Shown: piece after piece, positions 31,444-38,392 of the stretch
Layout of the letters: the number at the start of each line of letters is the position of its first letter
Position numbering within the stretch: position 1 is the first letter of the stretch
Source: Clostridia bacterium
GTDB lineage: Bacteria > Bacillota > Clostridia > Christensenellales > Aristaeellaceae
DNA length: 50,072 nt
Assembly (NCBI GenBank): GCA_900769075.1
Contig: CAAGFE010000063.1
Coordinates: 1-50,072, forward strand
Reading direction: 5' to 3'
The notes under the pieces: model-generated
What the model was told of the DNA's origin: nothing
What the model saw: the letters and a program-made list of their open reading frames with translations, nothing else
Database searches by the model: none
Made by a program: the position numbers and the translations under genes

Positions 31444-31974
31444 TTACTTATTGAAATAGATCGTGCATTGGATGTCACTACGCATTGTCATATAGGTGTC
31501 AGGATTAAAAGTATGCATGACCATTTTGAGTTCTTCCAAATCATCATAGCTGCTAACATCCGCATAGGCATCAACAGCATACAGTGTGAACTCATCTCTT
31601 ATCTTCATGCCAGCATCGAGATCGCAGATGGCTAAACCACTGACTTCCCATCCATTGAGATAGAACGTCTCTATATCGAAGCCCATTTTCTTATTTGAGT
31701 TATTCACAGCAGTATACGATACTGTCAGATTGTAAGTGTTGTCATACGAACGCTCGATTTCTGCTTTTGTTATGGACACAACCAGCCCATCCACTTCAAA
31801 GATTATCGTGCCTTTCGCATCGGTCTTAATCTCGCGGGTTACGATTTCAGACCGTGCACTATCAATGACCGCCTGAATTTCATCAACAGTCATGTTTTTC
31901 CAGTCAATCTCCGCCACAGCGATTGTTGGAAGCGCAATCAAGACTAGAAGAAGTATGCAGAGAAACCTTTTCAT
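31444..31974 (-). CDS. Small secreted protein of unknown function, AT-rich cassette gene
   Basis: A 176-residue exported protein: signal peptide ~1-21 (FLCILLLVLIALPTIAVA), then WKNMTVDEIQAVIDSARSEI, a helical segment, then a ~130-residue beta domain (GTIIFEVDGLVVSITKAEIE ... YNLTVSYTAVNNSNKKMGFD). The layout recalls FxLYD/DUF4352-type immunoglobulin-like domains, not firmly. Base composition and codon use (ATA, TTA, AAT and GAT-rich) are clearly more AT-rich than every neighbour. It has its own promoter and terminator and lies between two copies of a 45-bp terminator repeat, so it was probably acquired as a unit. Start ATG 31974 has AAGGAGGG. Confidence 0.75.
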   Translation of the reverse strand: MKRFLCILLLVLIALPTIAVAEIDWKNMTVDEIQAVIDSARSEIVTREIKTDAKGTIIFEVDGLVVSITKAEIERSYDNTYNLTVSYTAVNNSNKKMGFDIETFYLNGWEVSGLAICDLDAGMKIRDEFTLYAVDAYADVSSYDDLEELKMVMHTFNPDTYMTMRSDIQCTIYFNK

Positions 31975-32002
31975 CCTATTCCCTCCTTGCTTTTGTAAAA
32001 TG

Positions 32003-32032
32003 ATTATACTCCCCATCCTTCATGATTGTCAA
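32003..32032 (-). promoter_or_regulatory. Promoter for the AT-rich secreted protein gene
   Basis: TTGACA (32027-32032), 18-nt spacer, TATAAT (32003-32008), minus strand. Confidence 0.75.
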
Positions 32033-32061
32033 CATATTCTGGCAATAATCTTCGGAATCTA

Positions 32062-32106
32062 CACGCGCAAAAGGGCTTCCGCGGCGTTTTGCCGCGGAAG
32101 CCCTCC
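32062..32106 (-). repeat. Right copy of 45-bp terminator repeat (cassette D)
   Basis: Direct repeat of 31387-31431 with one change in the loop. It is the terminator of the zinc-ribbon protein gene, 10 bp from its stop codon, with TTTTG on the minus strand. Confidence 0.85.
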
Positions 32107-32116
32107 TTGTATTCGC

Positions 32117-33766
32117 TTATTCCGTCACTTCGAAGGGGAAGCCGTCGGCGTAGCGGCCATCTACATACAGATCCAGCCGATACTCCCCCTGGAGCACCTC
32201 GCCGTACCTGGCCCGGATCCGCTCAAAGGCCCAGTCAATCCGGAAGCAGTCCCAATAGCTTCCGCCGCTTTCGTAGAGCGTACCCTCAAACGCGTCCGTT
32301 GTGAACCGGATCCCGTTGGGCGCAGTGATCGTCCACAGGGTCTGCACGGAGGTCTCCTGCGTCGGGCAGTCGTAGCTCAGATCCAGATAGAAGCCGCATT
32401 CAGCATTCCCCGCATTCAGCTCTGCCGCGGAGAACGAAGCCACCTCCCGGTACCCATCGCCTTCCTTCACGCGGGGGAGATGCGTTTTCAGCACGAAGCT
32501 CGACGTCGGAGCGCCCTCCCGCGCATCAAGGGTGTATACGCCCGAATTGTCCTGGCTGTCGGTCACGATGATCCAGTATTGAACGCCGGGAATCAGGTAA
32601 TCGATGACCGCCGACGTGGCGTCCAGGTTCGAGCAGATCCGCCAGCGGCCGGTGCCCCGGCTGTCCTGGCGGTCCGCCTCCATGTCCTCGCTGAAGCGCT
32701 GAATGAAGTACACATTGTAGGGGCCCTGCCCGTTGTCCTCCCAGGAGAGCAGATAGGTGCCGTTGCCCTGGGACGCCATCCCGGTGATCTTCACCGCATC
32801 CGGCGTTTCCGTCCTGCCGATCGGCAGAACTGCCGAGGCGGCGAGCCTGCCGTCGAGATAGACCGAGATGATCGTATTGCCCTCGGGCAGCTCCCCGATA
32901 TAATCGCGCAGCTTCTCCAGCGGTTTCTCCAGTTCGTAGAAATCCCAGCCCATCCAGTGATTGCTGCCGTTGGACAGGGTCACTTCGTTCATCCAGTCCG
33001 TCTTGGAGACGCCGTTGGGCAGGGTATACACCAGCTTGAGCACCATCTTCCGGTCCTCGCCGGGATTGGAATAGTTCAGATGAATCTTCGCGCCGTGGAT
33101 CACATCATCCTCCAGACCGGCGGTATCCGCCGGCAGGCAGGCCAGTGCGGAGGTCGATCCGTCCTTCTGCTCCATGGGCGTAACTTCCAGGGACGTGCTG
33201 TAGCCCTCCAAGGGAGCGGTCGCGCTGAGCGTACACACCTGGTAGCGGCCCTTGTTGGTGCTGTCCGTCACCACCAGCCAGTAGGCCTGGCCCGGTACCA
33301 GCCGGAGATAGCGGTAGCTGGTTTCCTCCCACTCCGTCTCAACCGTCCACTGGCCCAGGGTGTTTCCATCCGCCCGGTCAGCAAAGTAATCATCGGAGCG
33401 CTTGACCAGGTAGTGGATGGAATAGGGCGGCTTGCCGCCTGTCCAGGAGAGGGTCACGGTGCCGTCGCCATGGTTCTGCATGCCCGTGAAGGTCACATGC
33501 TCCGGTTCTTCGGCGGGTTCTGCGGTGGGGACAGCGGCTGCCTCCGCAGGGGTCAGGCGGGTGCCGCATTCGGTGCAGAATTTCGGCATTGCGTCCCCGA
33601 AATCATAGCCGCAGGCGGGGCAGACATTCGCGGGCTTTTTCGCGCCGCATTCGGAGCAGAACTTGCCGCTCATTTCCTGGCTGCAGTTCGGGCAGGTCCA
33701 GGCAAAGGCGGTGGTCATGCCCAGCGCGAAAACCAGGGCAAGCATCAGGGCAAGCATCTTTTTCAT
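32117..33766 (-). CDS. Secreted protein with two zinc ribbons and Fn3-like repeats
   Basis: A 549-residue exported protein. Signal peptide ~1-22 is followed at once by zinc ribbons: CPNCSQEMSGKFCSECG, then CPACGYDFGDAMPKFCTECG (four Cys each). After a Pro/Glu/Ala linker come two similar units of ~200 residues. Each has an Fn3-like strand set (VTFTGMQNHGDGTVTLSWTG; VKITGMASQGNGTYLLSWED), a YWLVVTDS or YWIIVTDS strand and a closing Y-x-DGR segment. The C-terminal EYRLDLYVDGRYADGFPF resembles that of the pseudo-protease at 4763-6793. Metal ribbons outside the membrane are unusual. Start ATG 33766 follows AAGGAGG. Function unknown. Confidence 0.75.
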   Translation of the reverse strand: MKKMLALMLALVFALGMTTAFAWTCPNCSQEMSGKFCSECGAKKPANVCPACGYDFGDAMPKFCTECGTRLTPAEAAAVPTAEPAEEPEHVTFTGMQNHGDGTVTLSWTGGKPPYSIHYLVKRSDDYFADRADGNTLGQWTVETEWEETSYRYLRLVPGQAYWLVVTDSTNKGRYQVCTLSATAPLEGYSTSLEVTPMEQKDGSTSALACLPADTAGLEDDVIHGAKIHLNYSNPGEDRKMVLKLVYTLPNGVSKTDWMNEVTLSNGSNHWMGWDFYELEKPLEKLRDYIGELPEGNTIISVYLDGRLAASAVLPIGRTETPDAVKITGMASQGNGTYLLSWEDNGQGPYNVYFIQRFSEDMEADRQDSRGTGRWRICSNLDATSAVIDYLIPGVQYWIIVTDSQDNSGVYTLDAREGAPTSSFVLKTHLPRVKEGDGYREVASFSAAELNAGNAECGFYLDLSYDCPTQETSVQTLWTITAPNGIRFTTDAFEGTLYESGGSYWDCFRIDWAFERIRARYGEVLQGEYRLDLYVDGRYADGFPFEVTE

Positions 33767-33801
33767 CACACGAAACGCCTCCTTGGTAACGATTGGATAC
33801 A

Positions 33802-33831
33802 ATTATACCATGGCGAAAGCCCTTTCGTCAA
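33802..33831 (-). promoter_or_regulatory. Promoter for the zinc-ribbon secreted protein
   Basis: TTGACG (33826-33831), 18-nt spacer, TATAAT (33802-33807), minus strand, directly after the glyQS terminator. Confidence 0.7.
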
Positions 33832-33837
33832 CAAAAA

Positions 33838-33864
33838 ACCGCGCCATGCAGTGCACAGCGCGGT
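33838..33864 (-). terminator. glyQS terminator
   Basis: ACCGCGC/GCGCGGT stem with a ~12-nt loop followed by TTTTTTG on the minus strand. Confidence 0.75.
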
Positions 33865-33895
33865 GATGTATGCGGGAAACAGCGGTTCAGCGGGA

Positions 33896-35275
33896 TCAGA
33901 ACTCCATGCGCTCCTCGATGTACTTGCGCAGATCGGCGATGGCGACGCGCTCCTGCTGCATGGTGTCGCGGTCGCGGACGGTGACGGTGCCGGTTGCCTC
34001 GGTGTCGAAGTCCACGCAGATGCAGAAGGGGGTGCCGATTTCGTCCTGGCGGCGGTAGCGCTTGCCGATGGAGCCGGTTTCGTCATACTCCACGGGGAAG
34101 TACTTCGCCAGCTGGGCGTGCACCTCGCGGGCCTTGTCGCCCAGCTTGTTCTTCTGCAGGGGCAGCACGGCGGCCTTGTAGGGCGCCAGGGCGGGATGCA
34201 GGTGGAGCACGGTGCGGACGTCGCCGCCCTCCAGCTCCTGCTCCTCGTAGGCGTTGCACAGGAAGGCCAGCACCAGGCGCTCCACGCCCACGGAGGGCTC
34301 CACGCAGTAGGGAATGTAGCGCTCATTCGTCACCGGATCAAGGTACTCCATGGACTTGCCGGAATGCTCCTGATGCTGCTTGAGGTCATAGTCGGTGCGG
34401 TCAGCGATGCCCCACAGCTCGCCCCAGCCGAAGGGGAAGAGGTACTCAAAGTCGGTGGTCGCCTTGGAGTAGAAGGCCAGCTTTTCGGGCTCATGGTCGC
34501 GCAACCGGAGCTTTTCCTCCTTCAGGCCCAGCTTCAGCAGCCAGTCGCGGCAGAAGGCGCGCCAGTACTGGAACCATTCCAGATCCTCGCCGGGCTTGCA
34601 GAAGAATTCCAGCTCCATCTGCTCAAATTCCAGCACGCGGAAGATGAAGTTGCCGGGGGTGATTTCGTTGCGGAAGGACTTGCCGATCTGGCAGATGCCG
34701 GCGGGGAGCTTCTTGCGGGTGGTGCGCATGGCGTTGAGGAAGTTGACGAAGATGCCCTGGGCGGTTTCGGGGCGCAGGAGCACCTCGGCAGCGCTGGACT
34801 CATTCACGCCCAGGTGGGTCTTGAACATCAGGTTGAACTGGCGGATGCCGGTGAAATCCTTCTTGCCGCAGACGGGGCAGACGATGTCATGCTCGCTGAT
34901 GTAGGCTTCCAGCTCCTCGTTCTTCCAGCCGTCGCCGGTTTCGGCGCCGTGGGTGAAGTCCTCGATGAGCTTGTCGGCGCGGAAGCGGGCCTTGCAGGCC
35001 TTGCAGTCCATCAGCGGGTCGTTGAAGCCGCCCACATGGCCGGAAGCCACCCAGACCTCGCGGTTCATCAGGATGCCGCAGTCCAGCCCGGTGTTGTAGG
35101 GGCTCTCCTGGACGAATTTCTTCCACCAGGCCTTCTTGATGTTGTTCTTGAACTCCACGCCCAGGGGGCCGAAGTCCCAGGTATTGGCCAGGCCGCCGTA
35201 GATCTCGGAGCCTGCGAAAATGAAGCCGCGGTTCTGACACAGCGCCTTGAGTTTGTCCATCGTCAGTTCAGCCAT
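33896..35275 (-). CDS. glyQS: Glycine--tRNA ligase, single-chain class II
   Basis: A 459-residue homodimeric-type glycyl-tRNA synthetase. Seen: MDKLKALCQNRGFIFAGSEI, YGGLANTWDFGPLGVEFKNN (class II motif 1 side), Cys pairs CKAC and CPVC of the zinc-binding insert, RPETAQGIFVNF, GKSFRNEITP (motif 2), SVGVERLVLAFL (motif 3) and the C-terminal anticodon domain (AVLPLQKN, GSIGKRYRRQDEIGTPFCI). Start ATG 35275 follows AAGGAGGAAATTCACA. The ~60-nt leader has one hairpin (35299-35316) and is too short for a T-box. Confidence 0.98.
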   Translation of the reverse strand: MAELTMDKLKALCQNRGFIFAGSEIYGGLANTWDFGPLGVEFKNNIKKAWWKKFVQESPYNTGLDCGILMNREVWVASGHVGGFNDPLMDCKACKARFRADKLIEDFTHGAETGDGWKNEELEAYISEHDIVCPVCGKKDFTGIRQFNLMFKTHLGVNESSAAEVLLRPETAQGIFVNFLNAMRTTRKKLPAGICQIGKSFRNEITPGNFIFRVLEFEQMELEFFCKPGEDLEWFQYWRAFCRDWLLKLGLKEEKLRLRDHEPEKLAFYSKATTDFEYLFPFGWGELWGIADRTDYDLKQHQEHSGKSMEYLDPVTNERYIPYCVEPSVGVERLVLAFLCNAYEEQELEGGDVRTVLHLHPALAPYKAAVLPLQKNKLGDKAREVHAQLAKYFPVEYDETGSIGKRYRRQDEIGTPFCICVDFDTEATGTVTVRDRDTMQQERVAIADLRKYIEERMEF

Positions 35276-35337
35276 TGTGAATTTCCTCCTTGGTGGTACG
35301 TGCCTGGCGTGGCACGCCCGGTTTTTCATACCTATGT

Positions 35338-35366
35338 ATCATAGGCAGAAAAAGGGGTTTTGTCAA
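35338..35366 (-). promoter_or_regulatory. glyQS promoter
   Basis: TTGACA (35361-35366), 17-nt spacer, TATGAT (35338-35343), minus strand. Confidence 0.75.
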
Positions 35367-35376
35367 GGGAAAAAGA

Positions 35377-35400
35377 GCCCGGGTTGTTTTCTCCCTGTAC
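35377..35400. repeat. Left copy of 24-bp direct repeat (cassette E)
   Basis: GCCCGGGTTG-TTTTCTCCCTGTAC, identical to 36828-36851. With the preceding GGGAAAAAGA it forms an imperfect terminator-like hairpin (GGGAAAAAGAGCCC with GGGTTGTTTTCTCCC). Confidence 0.75.
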
Positions 35401-35434
35401 AACTTGCCGCGGCTCCTCACTATCCGAAAACATA

Positions 35435-35463
35435 TGGACAACGCTGGCTGCTTGTGGTATAAT
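35435..35463 (+). promoter_or_regulatory. Promoter for the Tat-exported redox protein
   Basis: TGGACA (35435-35440), 17-nt spacer, TATAAT (35458-35463). Confidence 0.7.
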
Positions 35464-35520
35464 CTTGTTATGTTCAGAAGCATCCTGGTGATGCTTCACT
35501 TGCAAAAGGAGGAATTGAAT

Positions 35521-36444
35521 ATGTTTGAGTCCCGTCGTGAGTTTCTCAAGAAGTCTGCAACCCTGCTGGGCAGTGCTGCCCTGCTGAGCTCCGTGCCGCT
35601 GACCGGCGTGATGTCCGAGAATCAGCCCGAAGCACCTGCGCATCCCTTCCCCTACGCCAAGCTGGATCTGGATGCGGTGGAGAAAATCGCCTATGAAGGC
35701 TACTTTGAGAACGGCTGCTGCTATGGCGTGGCCAAGGGTCTGCTGACCGAACTGTGCAAGACCGTCGGCTACCCCTACACCATGATCCCCGCCGCCATGT
35801 TTGCCAACGGCAAGGAAGGATACACCGCCGGTACCCTGTGCGGTGCCCTGGGTGGTGCTGCCGGCGTGATCGGCCTGTGCTGTGAGCCCGATGATGCCCG
35901 TAAGATCACCGCGGAGCTGTTCGCCTGGTACACCTCCACGCCCCTGCCCATTTATCAGCCCGAGGGCGATGCGCCCGTGCAGACCGTTTCTGCGACGGTC
36001 AACTGCGTGGAATCCGTGTCCAATTTCATGACCACAGCCGGTGTTGAGCGCGCAGACCCCGTCCGTAAGCGCCGCTGCGGCGGTGTGAGCGGCGACGTAG
36101 CTCGCAAGACCGCTGAGCTGCTGAACATCCACTACGGCTTCGCGACCGCGCCTGTGGAGGAGAAGGCGGAGGATACGCTGGCTGCCAACGAGTTCATCGG
36201 TGAGGGGCAGGGCTTCGGCGGCCCCATCAAGGTCAAGGTAACGATGGACGGCGACAAGATCGCTAAGATCGAGGTACTGTCCCACAAGGAAACGGCCGGT
36301 ATCGGCACCCCCGCGTTCGATACCATCCCCGAGCGCATCATCGCAGCCCAGTCCGCTGATGTGGATGTGCTGACCAACGCCACCTACAGCAGCAAGGGTC
36401 TGATCGAAGCTGTGAAGGACGCGCTGGCCAAGGCTGGCAAGTAA
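35521..36444 (+). CDS. Tat-exported C_GCAxxG_C_C redox protein with FMN-binding domain
   Basis: A 307-residue exported redox protein. The N-terminus SRREFLKKSA plus a hydrophobic stretch is a twin-arginine signal. Residues ~55-190 are a C_GCAxxG_C_C-type domain with many Cys: GCCYGVAKGLLTELC, TLCGALGGAAGVIGLCC, VNCVESV and RRCGGVSGDVA. Residues ~225-307 are an FMN-bind domain; DVLTNATYSSKG fits the ApbE flavinylation motif, with Thr (of NAT) as the FMN attachment site. Proteins of this type move electrons outside the cell membrane in anaerobes. No ApbE gene is in the window. Ribosome site AGGAGG. Bracketed by 24-bp direct repeats. Confidence 0.88.
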   Translation: MFESRREFLKKSATLLGSAALLSSVPLTGVMSENQPEAPAHPFPYAKLDLDAVEKIAYEGYFENGCCYGVAKGLLTELCKTVGYPYTMIPAAMFANGKEGYTAGTLCGALGGAAGVIGLCCEPDDARKITAELFAWYTSTPLPIYQPEGDAPVQTVSATVNCVESVSNFMTTAGVERADPVRKRRCGGVSGDVARKTAELLNIHYGFATAPVEEKAEDTLAANEFIGEGQGFGGPIKVKVTMDGDKIAKIEVLSHKETAGIGTPAFDTIPERIIAAQSADVDVLTNATYSSKGLIEAVKDALAKAGK

Positions 36445-36464
36445 GTCGATCAACCAGTTTTTCC

Positions 36465-36497
36465 AGCCAGCAAGGCAGCATTGCCCTGCTGGCTTTT
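36465..36497 (+). terminator. Terminator of the Tat/FMN protein gene
   Basis: GCCAGCA (36466-36472) pairs with TGCTGGC (36487-36493), followed by TTTT. Confidence 0.65.
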
Positions 36498-36543
36498 CTC
36501 ATTTGACCAATCAGGCCATCCGCGAAAACAGGATTGACAATAC

Positions 36544-36675
36544 GCCGATACGGTTCGGCGCATCTGTCTTGTGTATCTGAAAAACGCTGCGGATACCGAG
36601 GATATCTTCCTGAATGTCTTTCTGAAATACCTTCAGCATGACGAAGCTTTATTCTGTTCACCGTACTGCAAGTAA
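36544..36675 (+). pseudogene. Remnant of an ECF sigma factor (region 2 only)
   Basis: A 43-codon stretch reads ADTVRRICLVYLKNAADTED, then IFLNVFLKYLQHDEALF, the region 2.1-2.4 core of a SigW/SigM-like sigma factor, then ends in TAA. It has no start codon: the same frame meets TGA just upstream at 36,535. Region 4 is absent. The rest of 36,500-36,820 holds only a GCGTCTCC/GGAGACGC hairpin (~36,722-36,752). Confidence 0.65.
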
Positions 36676-36827
36676 AGCCTCGCTTCACGCAGCCTTGCCA
36701 GACAGAACATCACAAATCGGGGCGTCTCCCTGCTTGGCAGAGGAGACGCTCCGATATTATGCATATATCTCAAATGCACATCGGCACGCCCATCCGCAGC
36801 TTTCACTTGCCTGGGGCTAAAGAAAAA

Positions 36828-36851
36828 GCCCGGGTTGTTTTCTCCCTGTAC
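36828..36851. repeat. Right copy of 24-bp direct repeat (cassette E)
   Basis: Identical to 35377-35400. It lies just before the promoter of the ECF-S component gene. Confidence 0.75.
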
Positions 36852-36857
36852 TGAATC

Positions 36858-36886
36858 TTTACAATCCCGGCCAAATCGGATATAAT
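36858..36886 (+). promoter_or_regulatory. Promoter for the panT-coaX-hom operon
   Basis: TTTACA (36858-36863), 17-nt spacer, TATAAT (36881-36886). The leader to the start codon is about 110 nt; I recognised no riboswitch in it. Confidence 0.7.
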
Positions 36887-37003
36887 GGACAAATCCACCC
36901 TGCATCTGCCGGGTACCCCTGAGGACCTGAGCCAAGGATGGATGGCACCTGTTTCCCCATTTTGACGACGGATACCGATACGGATCCGAACGGAGGTAGA
37001 AAA

Positions 37004-37576
37004 ATGAATACCAACAAGCAGCTGCGCAACCTTGTCCTGCTCGCCGTCCTGGCCGCGCTGATCTTCCTCATGGGGCAGACCCCCCTGGGGCTGATCCCCC
37101 TGGGCTTCTGCAACGTGACTATCCTGGTCATCCCGGTGGCGGTTGGTACGCTGTATATGGGCTGGAAGAATGGCCTGGTGCTGGGCGCGGCCTTCGCCGC
37201 CACGTCGCTGCTGTCCGCGCTGACCAAGCCCTCCGCGCTGGTGGCAACGCTCATGGGCGCGTCGCCCGTCCTCGCCATCGTGATGACGGTCGTCCCCCGG
37301 CTGTGCATCCCGCTGGTGATCTGGGGCGTCAGCAAGCTGCTGTGCAGGATGCAGCGCCCCCTGGCTGCCGCCATCGCCGCGGCCTGCGGTTCGCTGACCA
37401 ACACGGTGCTTTATCTCGGGCTGATGCTGCTCTTCTACATTCTCTGCGGCATTGACAACGCCAAGGTGCTGACTACCATCGCTGCCGTGGCCGGCGGCGC
37501 AGGCCCTCTGGAAGCGCTCGCCGCCGCCATCATCACCCCGCCCATCCTCACCGCGCTGGGCAAGATCAAGAAATAA
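37004..37576 (+). CDS. ECF transporter S component, probably for pantothenate
   Basis: A 190-residue membrane protein with about five to six helices, the substrate-binding subunit of an energy-coupling-factor vitamin importer. Seen: LRNLVLLAVLAALIFLMGQ, the LGFCNVTILVIPVAVGTLYMG stretch typical of S components, and LGAAFAATSLLSAL. The start, ATG 37004, has CGGAGGT. It is followed at 12 bp by pantothenate kinase, so pantothenate (PanT) is the likely substrate. The shared ECF ATPases and T subunit are not in the window. Confidence 0.85.
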   Translation: MNTNKQLRNLVLLAVLAALIFLMGQTPLGLIPLGFCNVTILVIPVAVGTLYMGWKNGLVLGAAFAATSLLSALTKPSALVATLMGASPVLAIVMTVVPRLCIPLVIWGVSKLLCRMQRPLAAAIAAACGSLTNTVLYLGLMLLFYILCGIDNAKVLTTIAAVAGGAGPLEALAAAIITPPILTALGKIKK

Positions 37577-37588
37577 AGGGGAATCCGC

Positions 37589-38377
37589 ATGATTCTCACC
37601 CTGGATATCGGGAATACCAACATCAAGACCGCCCTGTTCGACGGGCAGAACATGGTCAAGTACTGGCGCTTGTCCACCAGCATCACCAACACGTCGGACG
37701 AGTACGGCATCACCATCATGAGCCTGTTCCGCCACGAGGGCATCGACCCCAGGACCGTGGAGGGCATCGTCATGTCCTCCGTCGTGCCCACGGTCAACTT
37801 CACCATCGAGCATATGTGCCTGAATTACTTCGGCATCGCGCCCATGGTGATCGGCCCCGGAGTCCGCACGGGCATCAACATCCGCTACGAAAACCCGCGG
37901 GAGCTGGGCAGCGACCGCATTGCCAACGCCGTGGCCGCCTATGACGAATACGGCGGGGACAAACCGGTGATCTTCATCGACTTCGGCACCGCCACCACCT
38001 TCGGCGTGGTGGACAGGGATGAGAAGTCCGGCGCCGGCGCCTTCCTGGGCGGCGCGATCTTCCCCGGCATCAAGCTGGCCTCCGAGGCGCTGACCTCCGG
38101 CACGGCCAAGCTCCCCCGCTTCGCCCTGGCCAAGCCCGAGCACGCCATCGGCCGCACCACCCTCACCAACCTCCAGTCCGGCATGTACTACGGCTATGTG
38201 GGCATGGTCACCAACCTGGTGCAGAAGATGAAATCGGAGCTGGGCCGGGATGCGCTGGTGGTCGCCACCGGCGGCATGGCGGTGCTGATCGCGGAGGAAT
38301 CCAAGGTGATCGACAAGCTGGACGGCCTGCTGACCCTCAAGGGGCTGCGGCTGATCTACGAGAGAAATAAGGGATAA
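37589..38377 (+). CDS. coaX: Type III pantothenate kinase
   Basis: A 262-residue kinase of the ASKHA fold that makes 4'-phosphopantothenate, the first step to coenzyme A. Seen: LTLDIGNTNIKTALF (phosphate-1), SSVVPTVN, the pantothenate-site GPGVRTGINIRYENP and ELGSDRIANAVAA, and IDFGTATTFGVVD (phosphate-2). Type III enzymes are insensitive to CoA feedback. Placed directly after the vitamin-importer subunit, so uptake and trapping are made together. Confidence 0.97.
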   Translation: MILTLDIGNTNIKTALFDGQNMVKYWRLSTSITNTSDEYGITIMSLFRHEGIDPRTVEGIVMSSVVPTVNFTIEHMCLNYFGIAPMVIGPGVRTGINIRYENPRELGSDRIANAVAAYDEYGGDKPVIFIDFGTATTFGVVDRDEKSGAGAFLGGAIFPGIKLASEALTSGTAKLPRFALAKPEHAIGRTTLTNLQSGMYYGYVGMVTNLVQKMKSELGRDALVVATGGMAVLIAEESKVIDKLDGLLTLKGLRLIYERNKG

Positions 38378-38392
38378 TCGGAGGATCTGTCA

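Noticed and set aside
31892..35344. 1150-codon plus-strand open frame across three genes
   Set aside because: It runs antisense to the zinc-ribbon gene and glyQS and partly into another gene, with low-complexity composition. A by-product of GC-rich codon use.
35276..35345. T-box riboswitch upstream of glyQS
   Set aside because: The predicted leader is only ~60 nt, with one short hairpin and no AGGGTGGNACCGCG-type antiterminator motif.
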